Positions 32,101 to 44,100 of a stretch of DNA of 64,000 bases are shown here, one piece after another. Position 1 is the first letter of the stretch. The number at the start of each line of letters is the position of its first letter. Both the position numbers and the translations under genes were made by a program. Source of the stretch: Limnomonas spitsbergensis (taxonomy: Eukaryota > Chlorophyta > Chlorophyceae > Chlamydomonadales); contig JAYJMM010000060.1 of the NCBI GenBank assembly GCA_037349105.1, positions 124,501-188,500 of the forward strand. Reading direction: 5' to 3'. The notes under the pieces are model-generated. The model was not told the DNA's origin, did not search any database, and saw only the letters and a program-made list of their open reading frames with translations.

Positions 32101-35100
32101 GAGGAGGGAGCACAGAAATGCACCGTTTAGACCAGGAAGGGGGGGGAGCACAGAAATGCACCGTTTAGACCAGGAAGGGGGGGGGAGCACAGAAATGCAC
32201 CGTTTAGACCAGAAGGGGAGGAGGGAGCACAGAGATGCACCGTTTAGACCAGGAAGGGGGAAGGAGCACAGAAATGCACCGTTTAGACCAGGAAGGGGAG
32301 GAGGGAGCACAGAGATGCACCGTTTAGACCAGGAAGGGGGAAGGAGCACAGAAATGCACCGTTTAGACCAGGAAGGGGAGGAGGGAGCACAGAGATGCAC
32401 CGTTTAGACCAGAAGGGGAGGAGGGAGCACAGAAATGCACCGTTTAGACCAGGAAGGGGGAAGGAGCACAGAAATGCACCGTTTAGACCAGGAAGGGGAG
32501 GAGGGAGCACAGAGATGCACCGTTTAGACCAGAAGGGGAGGAGGGAGCACAGAGATGCACCGTTTAGACCAGAAGGGGAGGAGGGAGCACAGAGATGCAC
32601 CGTTTAGACCAGGAAGGGGGAAGGAGCACAGAAATGCACCGTTTAGACCAGGAAGGGGGGGAGGGAGCACAGAGATGCACCGTTTAGACCAGAAGGGGGG
32701 GAGGGAGCACAGAAATGCACCGTTTAGACCAGGAAGGGGGGGAGGGAGCACAGAGATGCACCGTTTAGACCAGAAGGGGAGGAGGGAGCACAGAAATGCA
32801 CCGTTTAGACCAGGAAGGGGGGGAGGGAGCACAGAGATGCACCGTTTAGACCAGAAGGGGGGGAGGGAGCACAGAAATGCACCGTTTAGACCAGGAAGGG
32901 GGGGAGGGAGCACAGAGATGCACCGTTTAGACCAGAAGGGGGGGAGGGAGCACAGAAATGCACCGTTTAGACCAGGAAAAAGAGGGGGGGGGGAGCACAG
33001 AAATGCACCGTTTAGACTAGGAAGGGGGGACAGCACAGAAATGCACCGTTTAGACCAGGAAAAAGAGGGGGACGGAGCACAGAAATGCACCGTTTAGACC
33101 AGGAAGGGGAGGAGGGACAACAGAAATGCACCGTTTAGACCAGGAAGGGGGAGGGAGCACAGAAATGCACCGTTTAGACCAGGAAGGGGGAGGGAGCACA
33201 GAAATGCACCGTTTAGACCGGAAGGGGGGGGGAGCACAGAAATGCACCGTTTAGACCAGGAAGGGGAGGAGGGAGCACAGAAATGCACCGTTTAGACCAG
33301 GAAGGGGGGAGGGAGCACAGAAATGCACCGTTTAGACCAGGAAGGGAGGAGGGAGCACAGAAATGCACCGTTTAGACCAGGAAGGGGGAGGGAGCACAGA
33401 AATGCACCGTTTAGACCAGGAAGGGGGGGGAGCACAGAAATGCACCGTTTAGACCAGAAGGGGAGGAGGGAGCACAGAAATGCACCGTTTAGACCAGGAA
33501 GGGGGGAGGGAGCACAGAAATGCACCGTTTAGACCAGGAAGGGGGAGGGAGCACAGAAATGCACCGTTTAGACCAGGAAGGGGGAGGGAGCACAGAAATG
33601 CACCGTTTAGACCAGGAAGGGGGAGGGAGCACAGAAATGCACCGTTTAGACCAGGAAGGGGGAGGGAGCACAGAAATGCAGGGGTGTATTGTGATCGTGT
33701 ATGCTACGCTGTCGTCTATTGTTTTGGAACAGAGCTCCCCCTGTGTAAGTGGGTCCAACCTAACACGAGGGATACGTTTGGCAGGCCTCCCTGCACTGTT
33801 CTTCCGCCAATGGAAACACAAAGTGATCGGTTGCCGGCAGTTGCCGCGCTTTCCCTCCAATGGAAACACACCGTTAAGGTGATTCAGCTGCCACCGCGTT
33901 GGCAGCGCCCTCATGCCCCGCACCTGGAAGGTGATGTACCACTCTTGTGGCCGTTAGGGTGATTCAGCTACACTTCAGCTACATTTCAGCTGCCACCCAG
34001 CTTGCAGCACCATCAAGCCCGCACCTTGAAGGTGATGTACCACTCCTGTGGCCCTCGGCCTTCCTCCTGTTTGAGGATCTCAAGACCGCGGCAGTCCATG
34101 CGCCTCTGTAATACAAAAAAATGGCAAATTGGTGCAAGTGTCAGCGCCAATGCTCACGTTTTCATGTCCCGCCTACATGTCATGCCAACAGCGCTTGCTG
34201 CACCCAGTCCTCCCAGACAAACGCCGGGTTACCGCTAAATTGCAATTAAAAAAACCTAGATTAGGGTTTAGGGTCTAGGGTCACCGCTAAATTGCAGTTA
34301 AATCACCTAGATTAGGGTTTATGGTCTAGGGTTACCGCTGAATTGCAGTTAAAACACCTAGATTAGGGTTTAGGGTCTAGGGTTGCCGCTAAATTGCAGT
34401 TAAAATACCTAGATTAGGGTTTAGGGTCTAGGGTTGCCGCTGAATTGCAGTTAAAACACCTAGATTAGGGTTTAGGGTCTAGGGTTGCCGCTAAAATGCA
34501 GTTAAATCACCTAGATTAGGGTTTAGGGTCAAGGGTTGCCGCTAAATTGCAGTTAAAACACCTAGACTAGGGTTTAGGGTCTAGGGTTACCGCTGAATTG
34601 AAGTTAAGACACCTAGATTAGGGTTGAGGGTCTAATGTCACAGCCTAATTGCAGTTAAATCACCTAGATTAGAGTTTAGGGTCTAAAGGTACCGCCTAAT
34701 TGCAGTTAAAACACCTAGATTAGGGATTAGGGTCTAAAGTTACCGCTGAATTGCAGTTAAAACACCTAGATTAGGGTTTAGGGTTTAGTGTTTAGTGTTA
34801 CCTCTGAATTGAAGTTCAAACACCTAGATTAGGGTTTAGGGTCTAGGGCTGCTACTGAATTGAATTTAAAACACCTAGATTAGGTTTTAGAGTCGAGGGT
34901 AACTGCTGAATTGAAGTTAAAACACCTAGATTAGGGTTTATGGTCTAGGGTTACCGCTGAATTGCAGTTCAAACAACTAGATTAGGGTTTAGAGTCGAGG
35001 GTTGCTGCTGAATTGAAGTCAAAACACCTAGATTAGGGTTTAGGGTCTAGGGTTGCCGTTGAACTGCAGTTAAAACACCTAGATTAGGGTTTATAGTCAA

Positions 35101-38100
35101 GGGTTACCGCTGAATTGAAGTTGATACACCTAGATTAGGGTTTAGGGTCTATGGTTGCCGCTGAACTGCAGTTAAAACACCTAGATTAGGGTTTATGGTC
35201 TAGGGTTACCGCTGAATTGAAGTTAAAACACCTAGATTAGGGTTTAGGGTCCAGGGTTGGTGCTGAATTGCAGTTAAAACACCTAGATTAGGGTTTAGGG
35301 TCTAGGGTTGCTGCTGAATTGCAGTTAAAAAACCAAGATTAGGGTTTAGGGTCTAGGGCTGCTGCTGAATTGAATTTAAAACACCTAGATTAGGGTTTAG
35401 AGTCTATGGTTACTGCTGAATTGAAGTTAAAACAACTAGATTAGGGTTTAGGGTCTAGGGTTACCGCTGAATTGCAGTTAAAACAACTAGATTAGGGTTT
35501 AAGAGTCGAGGGTTGCTGCTGAATTGCAGTTAAAACAACTAGATTAGGGTTTAGAGTCGAGGGTTGCTGCTGAATTGAAGTCAAAACACCTAGATTAGGG
35601 TTTAGGGTCTAGGGTTGCCGCTGAACTGCAGTTAAAACACCTAGATTAGGGTCTAGGGTCTAGGGTTACCGCTGAATTGAAGTTAAAACACCTAGATTAG
35701 GGTTTAGGGTCTAGGGTTGGTGCTGAATTGCAGTTAAAAAACCAAGATTAGGGTTTAGGGTCTAGGGCTGCTGCTGAATTGAATTTAAAACACCTAGATT
35801 AGGGTTTAGAGTCTATGGTTACTGCTGAATTGAAGTTAAAACAACTAGATTAGGGTTTAGGGTCTAGGGTTACCGCTGAATTGCAGTTAAAACAACTAGA
35901 TTAGGGTTTAGAGTCGAGGGTTGCTGCTGAATTGCAGTTAAAACAACTAGATTAGGGTTTAGAGTCGAGGGTTGCTGCTGAAATGAAGTCAAAAACCTAC
36001 ATTAGGGTTTAGGGTCTAGGGTTGCCGCTGAACTGCAGTTTAAACACCTAGATTAGGGTTTAAAACACCTAGATTAGGGTTTAAGGTCTAAAGTTACCGC
36101 CTAATTGCAGTTAAAACACCTAGACTAGGGTTTAGGGTCTAGGGTTACCGCTGAATTGAAGTTGAAACACCTAGATTAGGGTTTAGGGTCTAGGGTTACC
36201 GCTGAATTGAAGTTAAAACACCTAGATTAGGGTTTAGGGTCTAGGGTTACCGCTAAATTGCAGTTTTTTCAACCACCATTCTATGAGAGGTGCCTGGCTA
36301 ACTCAGGCTACCTACTGCAGCTACACATTGCAGCTACGTACTGAAGCTTATACTGCGGCTACGTACTGCGTTGCCTTGACAGCACAGATGTTAACGGCCC
36401 GAGTGACCGTGACGTCCTTGCTGCCTGGGTGCATGGTTTAGGGTTTAGGCTTGCACCTACGTGGCATTCACAGCATTATTGTACATGGCCCGTGTGCCGG
36501 TGACCTCCTGTCCGACTGGGCGCTGTTTAGGGTCTAGGGTTCAGGGTAGCTGCATTGTTTAGGGTTTAGGCTTAAGGGTTTTAGCTGCGTTGTTTAAGGT
36601 TTGGGGTTAAAGGTTTTAGCTGCGTTGTTTAGGATTTGAGGTTAAAGGTTTTAGCTGCATTGTTTAGGGTTGGGGGTTAAGGGTTTTAGCTGCGTTGTTT
36701 AGGGTTGGGGGTTTAACTGTGTTGTTTAGGGTTAAGGGTTAAGGGTTTACCTGCCTTGTTCAGGGTTACGGGTTAAGGGTTTACCTGTGTTGTTTAGGGT
36801 TAAGGGTTAAGGGTTAACCTGCGTTGTTTAGGGTTAAGGGTTAAGGGTTAACCTGCGTTATTTAGGTTTAAGGGTTAAGGGTTTGCCTGTGTTATTTAGG
36901 GTTAAGGGTTAATGGTTAACCTGCGTTGTTAAGGGTTAAGGGTTAAGGGTTAATGGTTAACCTGCGTTGTTTAGGGTTAAGGGTTAAGGGTTAAGGGTTA
37001 ACCTGCGTTGTTTAGGGTTAAGGGTTAAGGGTTAAGGGTTAAGGGTTAACCTGCGTTGTTTAGGGTTAAGGGTTAAGGGTTAAGGGTTTACCTGCGTTGT
37101 TTAGGGTTAAGGGTTAAGGGTTAAGGGTTAAGGGTTAACCTGCGTTGTTTAGGGTTAAGGGTTAAGGGTTTACCTGCGTTGTTTAGTGTTAAGGGTTAAT
37201 GGTTAACCTGCGTTGTTTAGGGTTAAGGGTTAAGGGTTAACCTGCGTTGTTTAGGGTTAAGGGTTTACCTGCGCTGTTTAGGGTTAAGGGTTAAGGGTTT
37301 ACCTGCGCTGTTTAGGGTTAAGGGTTTGTACCTGCGTTGCCTTGACGGCACTGATGTACGTGGCCCGTGTGCCGGTGAACTCCTTGCTGTCAGCGTGCGT
37401 GGTGTCGGCTATGAAGTTGGAGTTCTTGCTGAAGTAGGCGCTGTACCTGGTGGGGGGAAGAGCAGGCGGGCGTACCAGTAATTAATTGACATAGAGATTA
37501 TGGGTAATTAATTAATAACTACCGGTATCAAGGTTTTTACCCAAAAATGATTAATATCAATATTGGTACTCACTGTCGTTTATATTGACCTGGTTAAGGG
37601 GGGAGCAGGCGGGCAGGCGGGCGGGCGGCAGGCGGGCGGGCGGCATGAGGGCGGGCAGGCAGGCGGGCGGGTGAGCGGGCGGGCAAGCAGGCGGGCGGGC
37701 GGGCGGCGGGCAGGCGGGCGGCATGATGGCGGGCGGGCGGCATGAGGGCGGCATGAGGACGGGCAGGCAGGCGGGAAGCGGGCCTGAGGGCGGGCCTGCA
37801 GGCGGGCGGGCGGCATGAGGGCGGGCGGGCAGGCGGGCGGGCGGGCAGGCGGCATGAGGGCGGGAGGGCAGGCGGGCGGGCGGGCGGCATGAGGGCGGGC
37901 AGGCGGGCGGGCGGCATGAGGGCGGGCGGGCAGGCGGGCGGGCGGGCGGGCAGGCGGCATGAGGGCGGGAGGGCAGGCGGGCGGGCGGGCGGCATGAGGG
38001 CGGGCGGGCAGGCGGGCCGGCGGCATGAGGGCGGGAGGGCGGGATAACTGACAAAATCATCCAACAGTTCCAGTAGCTTTGAATCCCTTCAGCCTTCCCT

Positions 38101-41100
38101 CATAATTAACGTTAATTAGGGGTGAGGGACTCATCCAACACCAGTTCCCGCCCAGTTTCAGTCGAAGAAGGCGCGTTACCTGGGTCGGGGGGAGCAGGTG
38201 AGGGAGCGGGCGGGAGAGGGAGCAGGCAGGCTGCAGACGGGATGGGGGGGAGCAGGTGGGGGAGCGGGCGGGTTAGGGAGCAGGCAGGCTGCAGACGGGA
38301 TGGGGGGGAGCAGGTGGGGGAGCGGGCGGGTTAAGGAGCAGGCAGGCTGCAGACGGGATGGGGGGGAGCAGGTGGGGGAGCGGGCGGGTTAGGGAGCAGG
38401 CAGGCTGCAGACGGGATGGGGGGGAGCAGGTGGGGGAGCGGGCGGGAGAGGGAGCAGGCAGGCTGCAGTCGGGATGGGGGGGAGCAGGTGGGGGAGCGGG
38501 CGGGTTAGGGAGCAGGCAGGCTGCAGACGGGATGGGGGGGAGCAGGTGGGGGAGCGGGCGGGAGAGGGAGCAGGCAGGCTGCAGACGGGATGGGGGGGAG
38601 CAGGTGGGGGAGCGGGCGGGTTAGGGAGCAGGCAGGCTGCAGTCGGGATGGGGGGGAGCAGGTGGGGGAGCGGGCGGGTTAGGGAGCAGGCAGGCTGCAG
38701 ACGGGATGGGGGAGAGCAGGTGGGGGAGCGGGCGGGTTAGGGAGCAGGCAGGCTGCAGACGGGATGGGGGGGAGCAGGTGGGGGAGCGGGCGGGTTAGGG
38801 AGCAGGCAGGCTGCAGACGGGATGGGGGGGAGCAGGTGGGGGAGCAGGCGGGAGAGGGAGCAGGCGGGCTGCAAACAGGATGGGGGGGAGCAGGTGGGAG
38901 AGCGGGCGGGTTAGGGAGCAGGCAGGCTGCAGACGGGATGGGGGAGAGCAGGTGGGGGAGCGGGCGGGTTAGGGAGCAGGCAGGCTGCAGACGGGATGGG
39001 GGGGAGCAGGTGGGGGAGCGGGCGGGTTAGGGAGCAGGCAGGCTGCAGACGGGATGGGGGGGAGCAGGTGGGGGAGCGGGCGGGAGAGGGAGCAGGCAGG
39101 CTGCAGTCGGGATGGGGGGGAGCAGGTGGGGGAGCGGGCGGGTTAGGGAGCAGGCAGGCTGCAGACGGGATGGGGGGGAGCAGGTGGGGGAGCGGGCGGG
39201 TTAGGGAGCAGGCAGGCTGCAGACGGGATGGGGGGGAGCAGGTGGGGGAGCGGGCGGGTTAGGGAGCAGGCAGGCTGCAGACGGGATGGGGGGGAGCAGG
39301 TGGGGGAGCGGGCGGGTTAGGGAGCAGGCAGGCTGCAGTCGGGATGGGGGGGAGCAGGTGGGGGAGCGGGCGGGTTAGGGAGCAGGCAGGCTGCAGACGG
39401 GATGGGGGGGAGCAGGTGGGGGAGCGGGCGGGTTAGGGAGCAGGCAGGCTGCAGACGGGATGGGGGGGAGCAGGTGGGGGAGCGGGCGGGAGAGGGAGCA
39501 GGCAGGCTGCAGACGGGATGGGGGGGAGCAGGTGGGGGAGCGGGCGGGTTAGGGAGCAGGCAGGCTGCAGACGGGATGGGGGGGAGCAGGTGGGGGATCG
39601 GGCGGGTTAGGGAGCAGGCAGGCTGCAGACGGGATGGGGGGGAGCAGGTGGGGGAGCGGGCGGGTTAGGGAGCAGGCAGGCTGCAGACGGGATGGGGGGG
39701 AGCAGGTGGGGGAGCGGGCGGGTTAAGGAGCAGGCAGGCTGCAGACGGGATGGGGGGGAGCAGGTGGGGGAGCGGGCGGGTTAGGGAGCAGGCAGGCTGC
39801 AGACGGGATGGGGGGGAGCAGGTGGGGGAGCGGGCGGGAGAGGGAGCAGGCAGGCTGCAGTCGGGATGGGGGGGAGCAGGTGGGGGAGCGGGCGGGTTAG
39901 GGAGCAGGCAGGCTGCAGACGGGATGGGGGGGAGCAGGTGGGGGAGCGGGCGGGAGAGGGAGCAGGCAGGCTGCAGACGGGATGGGGGGGAGCAGGTGGG
40001 GGAGCGGGCGGGTTAGGGAGCAGGCAGGCTGCAGTCGGGATGGGGGGGAGCAGGTGGGGGAGCGGGCGGGTTAGGGAGCAGGCAGGCTGCAGACGGGATG
40101 GGGGGGAGCAGGTGGGGGAGCGGGCGGGTTAGGGAGCAGGCAGGCTGCAGACGGGATGGGGGGGAGCAGGTGGGGGAGCGGGCGGGTTAGGGAGCAGGCA
40201 GGCTGCAGACGGGATGGGGGGGAGCAGGTGGGGGAGCAGGCGGGAGAGGGAGCAGGCGGGCTGCAAACAGGATGGGGGGGAGCAGGTGGGGGAGCGGGCG
40301 GGTTAGGGAGCAGGCAGGCTGCAGACGGGATGGGGGGGAGCAGGTGGGGGAGCGGGCGGGTTAGGGAGCAGGCAGGCTGCAGACGGGATGGGGGGGAGCA
40401 GGTGGGGGAGCGGGCGGGTTAGGGAGCAGGCAGGCTGCAGACGGGATGGGGGGGAGCAGGTGGGGGAGCGGGCGGGTTAGGGAGCAGGCAGGCTGCAGTC
40501 GGGATGGGGGGGAGCAGGTGGGGGAGCGGGCGGGTTAGGGAGCAGGCAGGCTGCAGACGGGATGGGGGGGAGCAGGTGGGGGAGCGGGCGGGTTAGGGAG
40601 CAGGCAGGCTGCAGACGGGATGGGGGGGAGCAGGTGGGGGAGCGGGCGGGTTAGGGAGCAGGCAGGCTGCAGTCGGGATGGGGGGGAGCAGGTGGGGGAG
40701 CGGGCGGGTTAGGGAGCAGGCAGGCTGCAGACGGGATGGGGGGGAGCAGGTGGGGGAGCGGGCGGGTTAGGGAGCAGGCAGGCTGCAGACGGGATGGGGG
40801 GGAGCAGGTGGGGGAGCGGGCGGGAGAGGGAGCAGGCAGGCTGCAGACGGGATGGGGGGGAGCAGGTGGGGGAGCGGGCGGGTTAGGGAGCAGGCAGGCT
40901 GCAGACGGGATGGGGGGGAGCAGGTGGGGGAGCGGGCGGGTTAGGGAGCAGGCAGGCTGCAGACGGGATGGGGGGGAGCAGGTGGGGGAGCGGGCGGGTT
41001 AGGGAGCAGGCAGGCTGCAGTCGGGATGGGGGGGAGCAGGTGGGGGAGCGGGCGGGTTAGGGAGCAGGCAGGCTGCAGACGGGATGGGGGGGAGCAGGTG

Positions 41101-44100
41101 GGGGAGCGGGCGGGAGAGGGAGCAGGCAGGCTGCAGACGGGATGGGGGGGAGCAGGTGGGGGAGCGGGCGGGAGAGGGAGCAGGCAGGCTGCAGACGGGA
41201 TGGGGGGGAGCAGGTGGGGGAGCGGGCGGGTTAGGGAGCAGGCAGGCTGCAGACGGGATGGGGGGGAGCAGGTGGGGGAGCGGGCAGGAGAGGGAGCAGG
41301 CAGGCTGCAGACGGGATGGGGGGGAGCAGGTGGGGGAGCGGGCGGGTTAGGGAGCAGGCTGGCTGCAGACGGGATGGGGGGGAGCAGGTGGGGGAGCGGG
41401 CGGGTTAGGGAGCAGGCAGGCTGCAGACGGGATGGGGGGGAGCAGGTGGGGGAGCGGGCGGGTTAGGGAGCAGGCAGGCTGCAGACGGGATGGGGGGGAG
41501 CAGATGGGGGAGCGGGCGGGTTAGGGAGCAGGCAGGCTGCAGACGGGATGGGGGGGAGCAGGTGGGGGAGCGGGCGGGAGAGGGAGCAGGCAGGCTGCAG
41601 ACGGGATGGGGGGGAGCAGGTGGGGGAGCGGGCGGGTTAGGGAGCAGGCAGGCTGCAGACGGGATGGGGGGGAGCAGGTGGGGGAGCGGGCGGGTTAGGG
41701 AGCAGGCAGGCTGCAGACGGGATGGGGGGGAGCAGGTGGGGGAGCGGGCGGGTTAGGGAGCAGGCAGGCTTCAGACGGGATGGGGGGGAGCAGGTGGGGG
41801 AGCGGGCGGGAGAGGGAGCAGGCAGGCTGCAGACGGGATGGGGGGGAGCAGGTGGGGGAGCGGGCGGGAGAGGGAGCAGGCAGGCTGCAGACGGGATGGG
41901 GGGGAGCAGGTGGGGGAGCGGGCGGGTTAGGGAGCAGGCTGGCTGCAGACGGGATGGGGGGGAGCAGGTGGGGGAGCGGGCGGGTTAGGGAGCAGGCAGG
42001 CTGCAGACGGGATGGGGGGGAGCAGGTGGGGGAGCGGGCGGGAGAGGGAGCAGGCAGGCTGCAGACGGGATGGGGGGGAGCAGGTGGGGGAGCGGGCGGG
42101 TTAGGGAGCAGGCAGGCTGCAGTCGGGATGGGGGGGAGCAGGTGGGGGAGCGGGCGGGTTAGGGAGCAGGCAGGCTGCAGACGGGATGGGGGGGAGCAGG
42201 TGGGGGAGCGGGCGGGAGAGGGAGCAGGCAGGCTGCAGTCGGGATGGGGGGGAGCAGGTGGGGGAGCGGGCGGGTTAGGGAGCAGGCAGGCTGCAGACGG
42301 GATGGGGGGGAGCAGGTGGGGGAGCGGGCGGGTTAGGGAGCAGGCAGGCTGCAGACGGGATGGGGGGGAGCAGGTGGGGGAGCGGGCGGGTTAGGGAGCA
42401 GGCAGGCTGCAGACGGGATGGGGGGGAGCAGGTGGGGGAGCGGGCGGGAGAGGGAGCAGGCAGGCTGCAGACGGGATGCGGGGGAGCAGGTGGGAGAGCG
42501 GGCGGGTTAGGGAGCAGGCAGGCTGCAGTCGGGATGGGGGGGAGCAGGTGGGAGAGCGGGCGGGTTAGGGAGCAGGCAGGCTGCAGTCGGGATGGGGGGG
42601 AGCAGGTGGGGGAGCGGGCGGGTTAGGGAGCAGGCAGGCTGCAGACGGGATGGGGGGGAGCAGGTGGGGGAGCGGGCGGGAGAGGGAGCAGGCAGGCTGC
42701 AGACGGGATGGGGGGGAGCAGGTGGGGGAGCGGGCGGGTTAGGGAGCAGGCAGGCTGCAGACGGGATGGGGGGGAGCAGGTGGGGGAGCGGGCGGGAGAG
42801 GGAGCAGGCAGGCTGCAGACGGAATGGGGGGGAGCAGGTGGGGGAGCGGGCGGGATAGGGAGCAGGCAGGCTGCAGACGGGATGGGGGGGAGCAGGTGGG
42901 GGAGCGGGCGGGTTAGGGAGCAGGCAGGCTGCAGACGGGATGGGGGGGAGCAGGTGGGAGAGCGGGCGGGTTAGGGAGCAGGCAGGCTGCAGTCGGGATG
43001 GGGGGGAGCAGGTGGGGGAGCGGGCGGGAGAGGGAGCAGGCAGGCTGCAGACGGGATGGGGGGGAGCAGGTGGGGGAGCGGGCGGGAGAGGGAGCAGGCA
43101 GGCTGCAGTCGGGATGGGGGGGAGCAGGTGGGGGAGCGGGCGGGTTAGGGAGCAGGCAGGCTGCAGTCGGGATGGGGGGGAGCAGGTGGGGGAGCGGGCG
43201 GGTTAGGGAGCAGGCAGGCTGCAGACGGGATGGGGGGGAGCAGGTGGGGGAGCGGGCGGGAGAGGGAGCAGGCAGGCTGCAGTCGGGATGGGGGGGAGCA
43301 GGTGGGGGAGCGGGCGGGTTAGGGAGCAGGCAGGCTGCAGACGGGATGGGGGGGAGCAGGTGGGTGAGCGCGCGGGAGAGGGAGCAGGCAGGCTGCAGTC
43401 GGGATGGGGGGGAGCAGGTGGGTGAGCGCGCGGGAGAGGGAGCAGGCAGGCTGCAGTCGGGATGGGGGGGAGATTAAATTGGTGATTCAGGAGCAGCTCC
43501 GGAGTCTTCGGCGGCGAAAAATAAACACTACCCTCAGCGCCTCCCATTAACTTGCATTAACCGGTATCCTTTTACCTCAACCTCAACCACCCTGCAATCA
43601 GCCTTTATTTCCCCAGGAATCAGCTACATGTCAGCTACATTCCAGCGGCTGGCCGGAGGCCTCTATAGAGTGAAGCCCTGCTGCTTTTGCTACTAGTTGA
43701 AGGCTGGTCCAGTTTTGGTCATAATCGGGCCTTTGGCAGCCACGGGCCCCCCTGCCGAAGATATAGACTCTGCAGCCCCCACAAGAAACGGTGCCTGAAG
43801 AATGAATTTTACATGCCCCCTTGCAATCCACCTGGATCTCAAATGAAACTGTGTCTATGCATCTGCTATGCACCTGCCATGCATCTGCCATGCATCTGCC
43901 ATGCATCTGCTATGCATCTGCCATGCATCTGCCATGCATCTGCCATGCATCTGCCATACATCTGCCATGCATCTGCCATGCATCTGCTATGCATCTGCCA
44001 TGCATCTGCCATGCACCTGCCATGCATCTGCCATGCATCTGCCATGCATCTGCCATGCATCTGCTATGCATCTGCCATGCATCTGCCATGCATCTGCCAT

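Noticed and set aside
27265..33690. CRISPR-like regular direct repeats
   Set aside because: No unique spacers; units abut and vary in G-tract length. Eukaryotic intron minisatellite.
38122..43547. Serial plus-strand frames of 88 codons (RW, REQ, GAGG repeats)
   Set aside because: They recur at multiples of the 58-bp unit and end at the same TAG/TAA created by GTTAGGG. Pure repeat artefacts.
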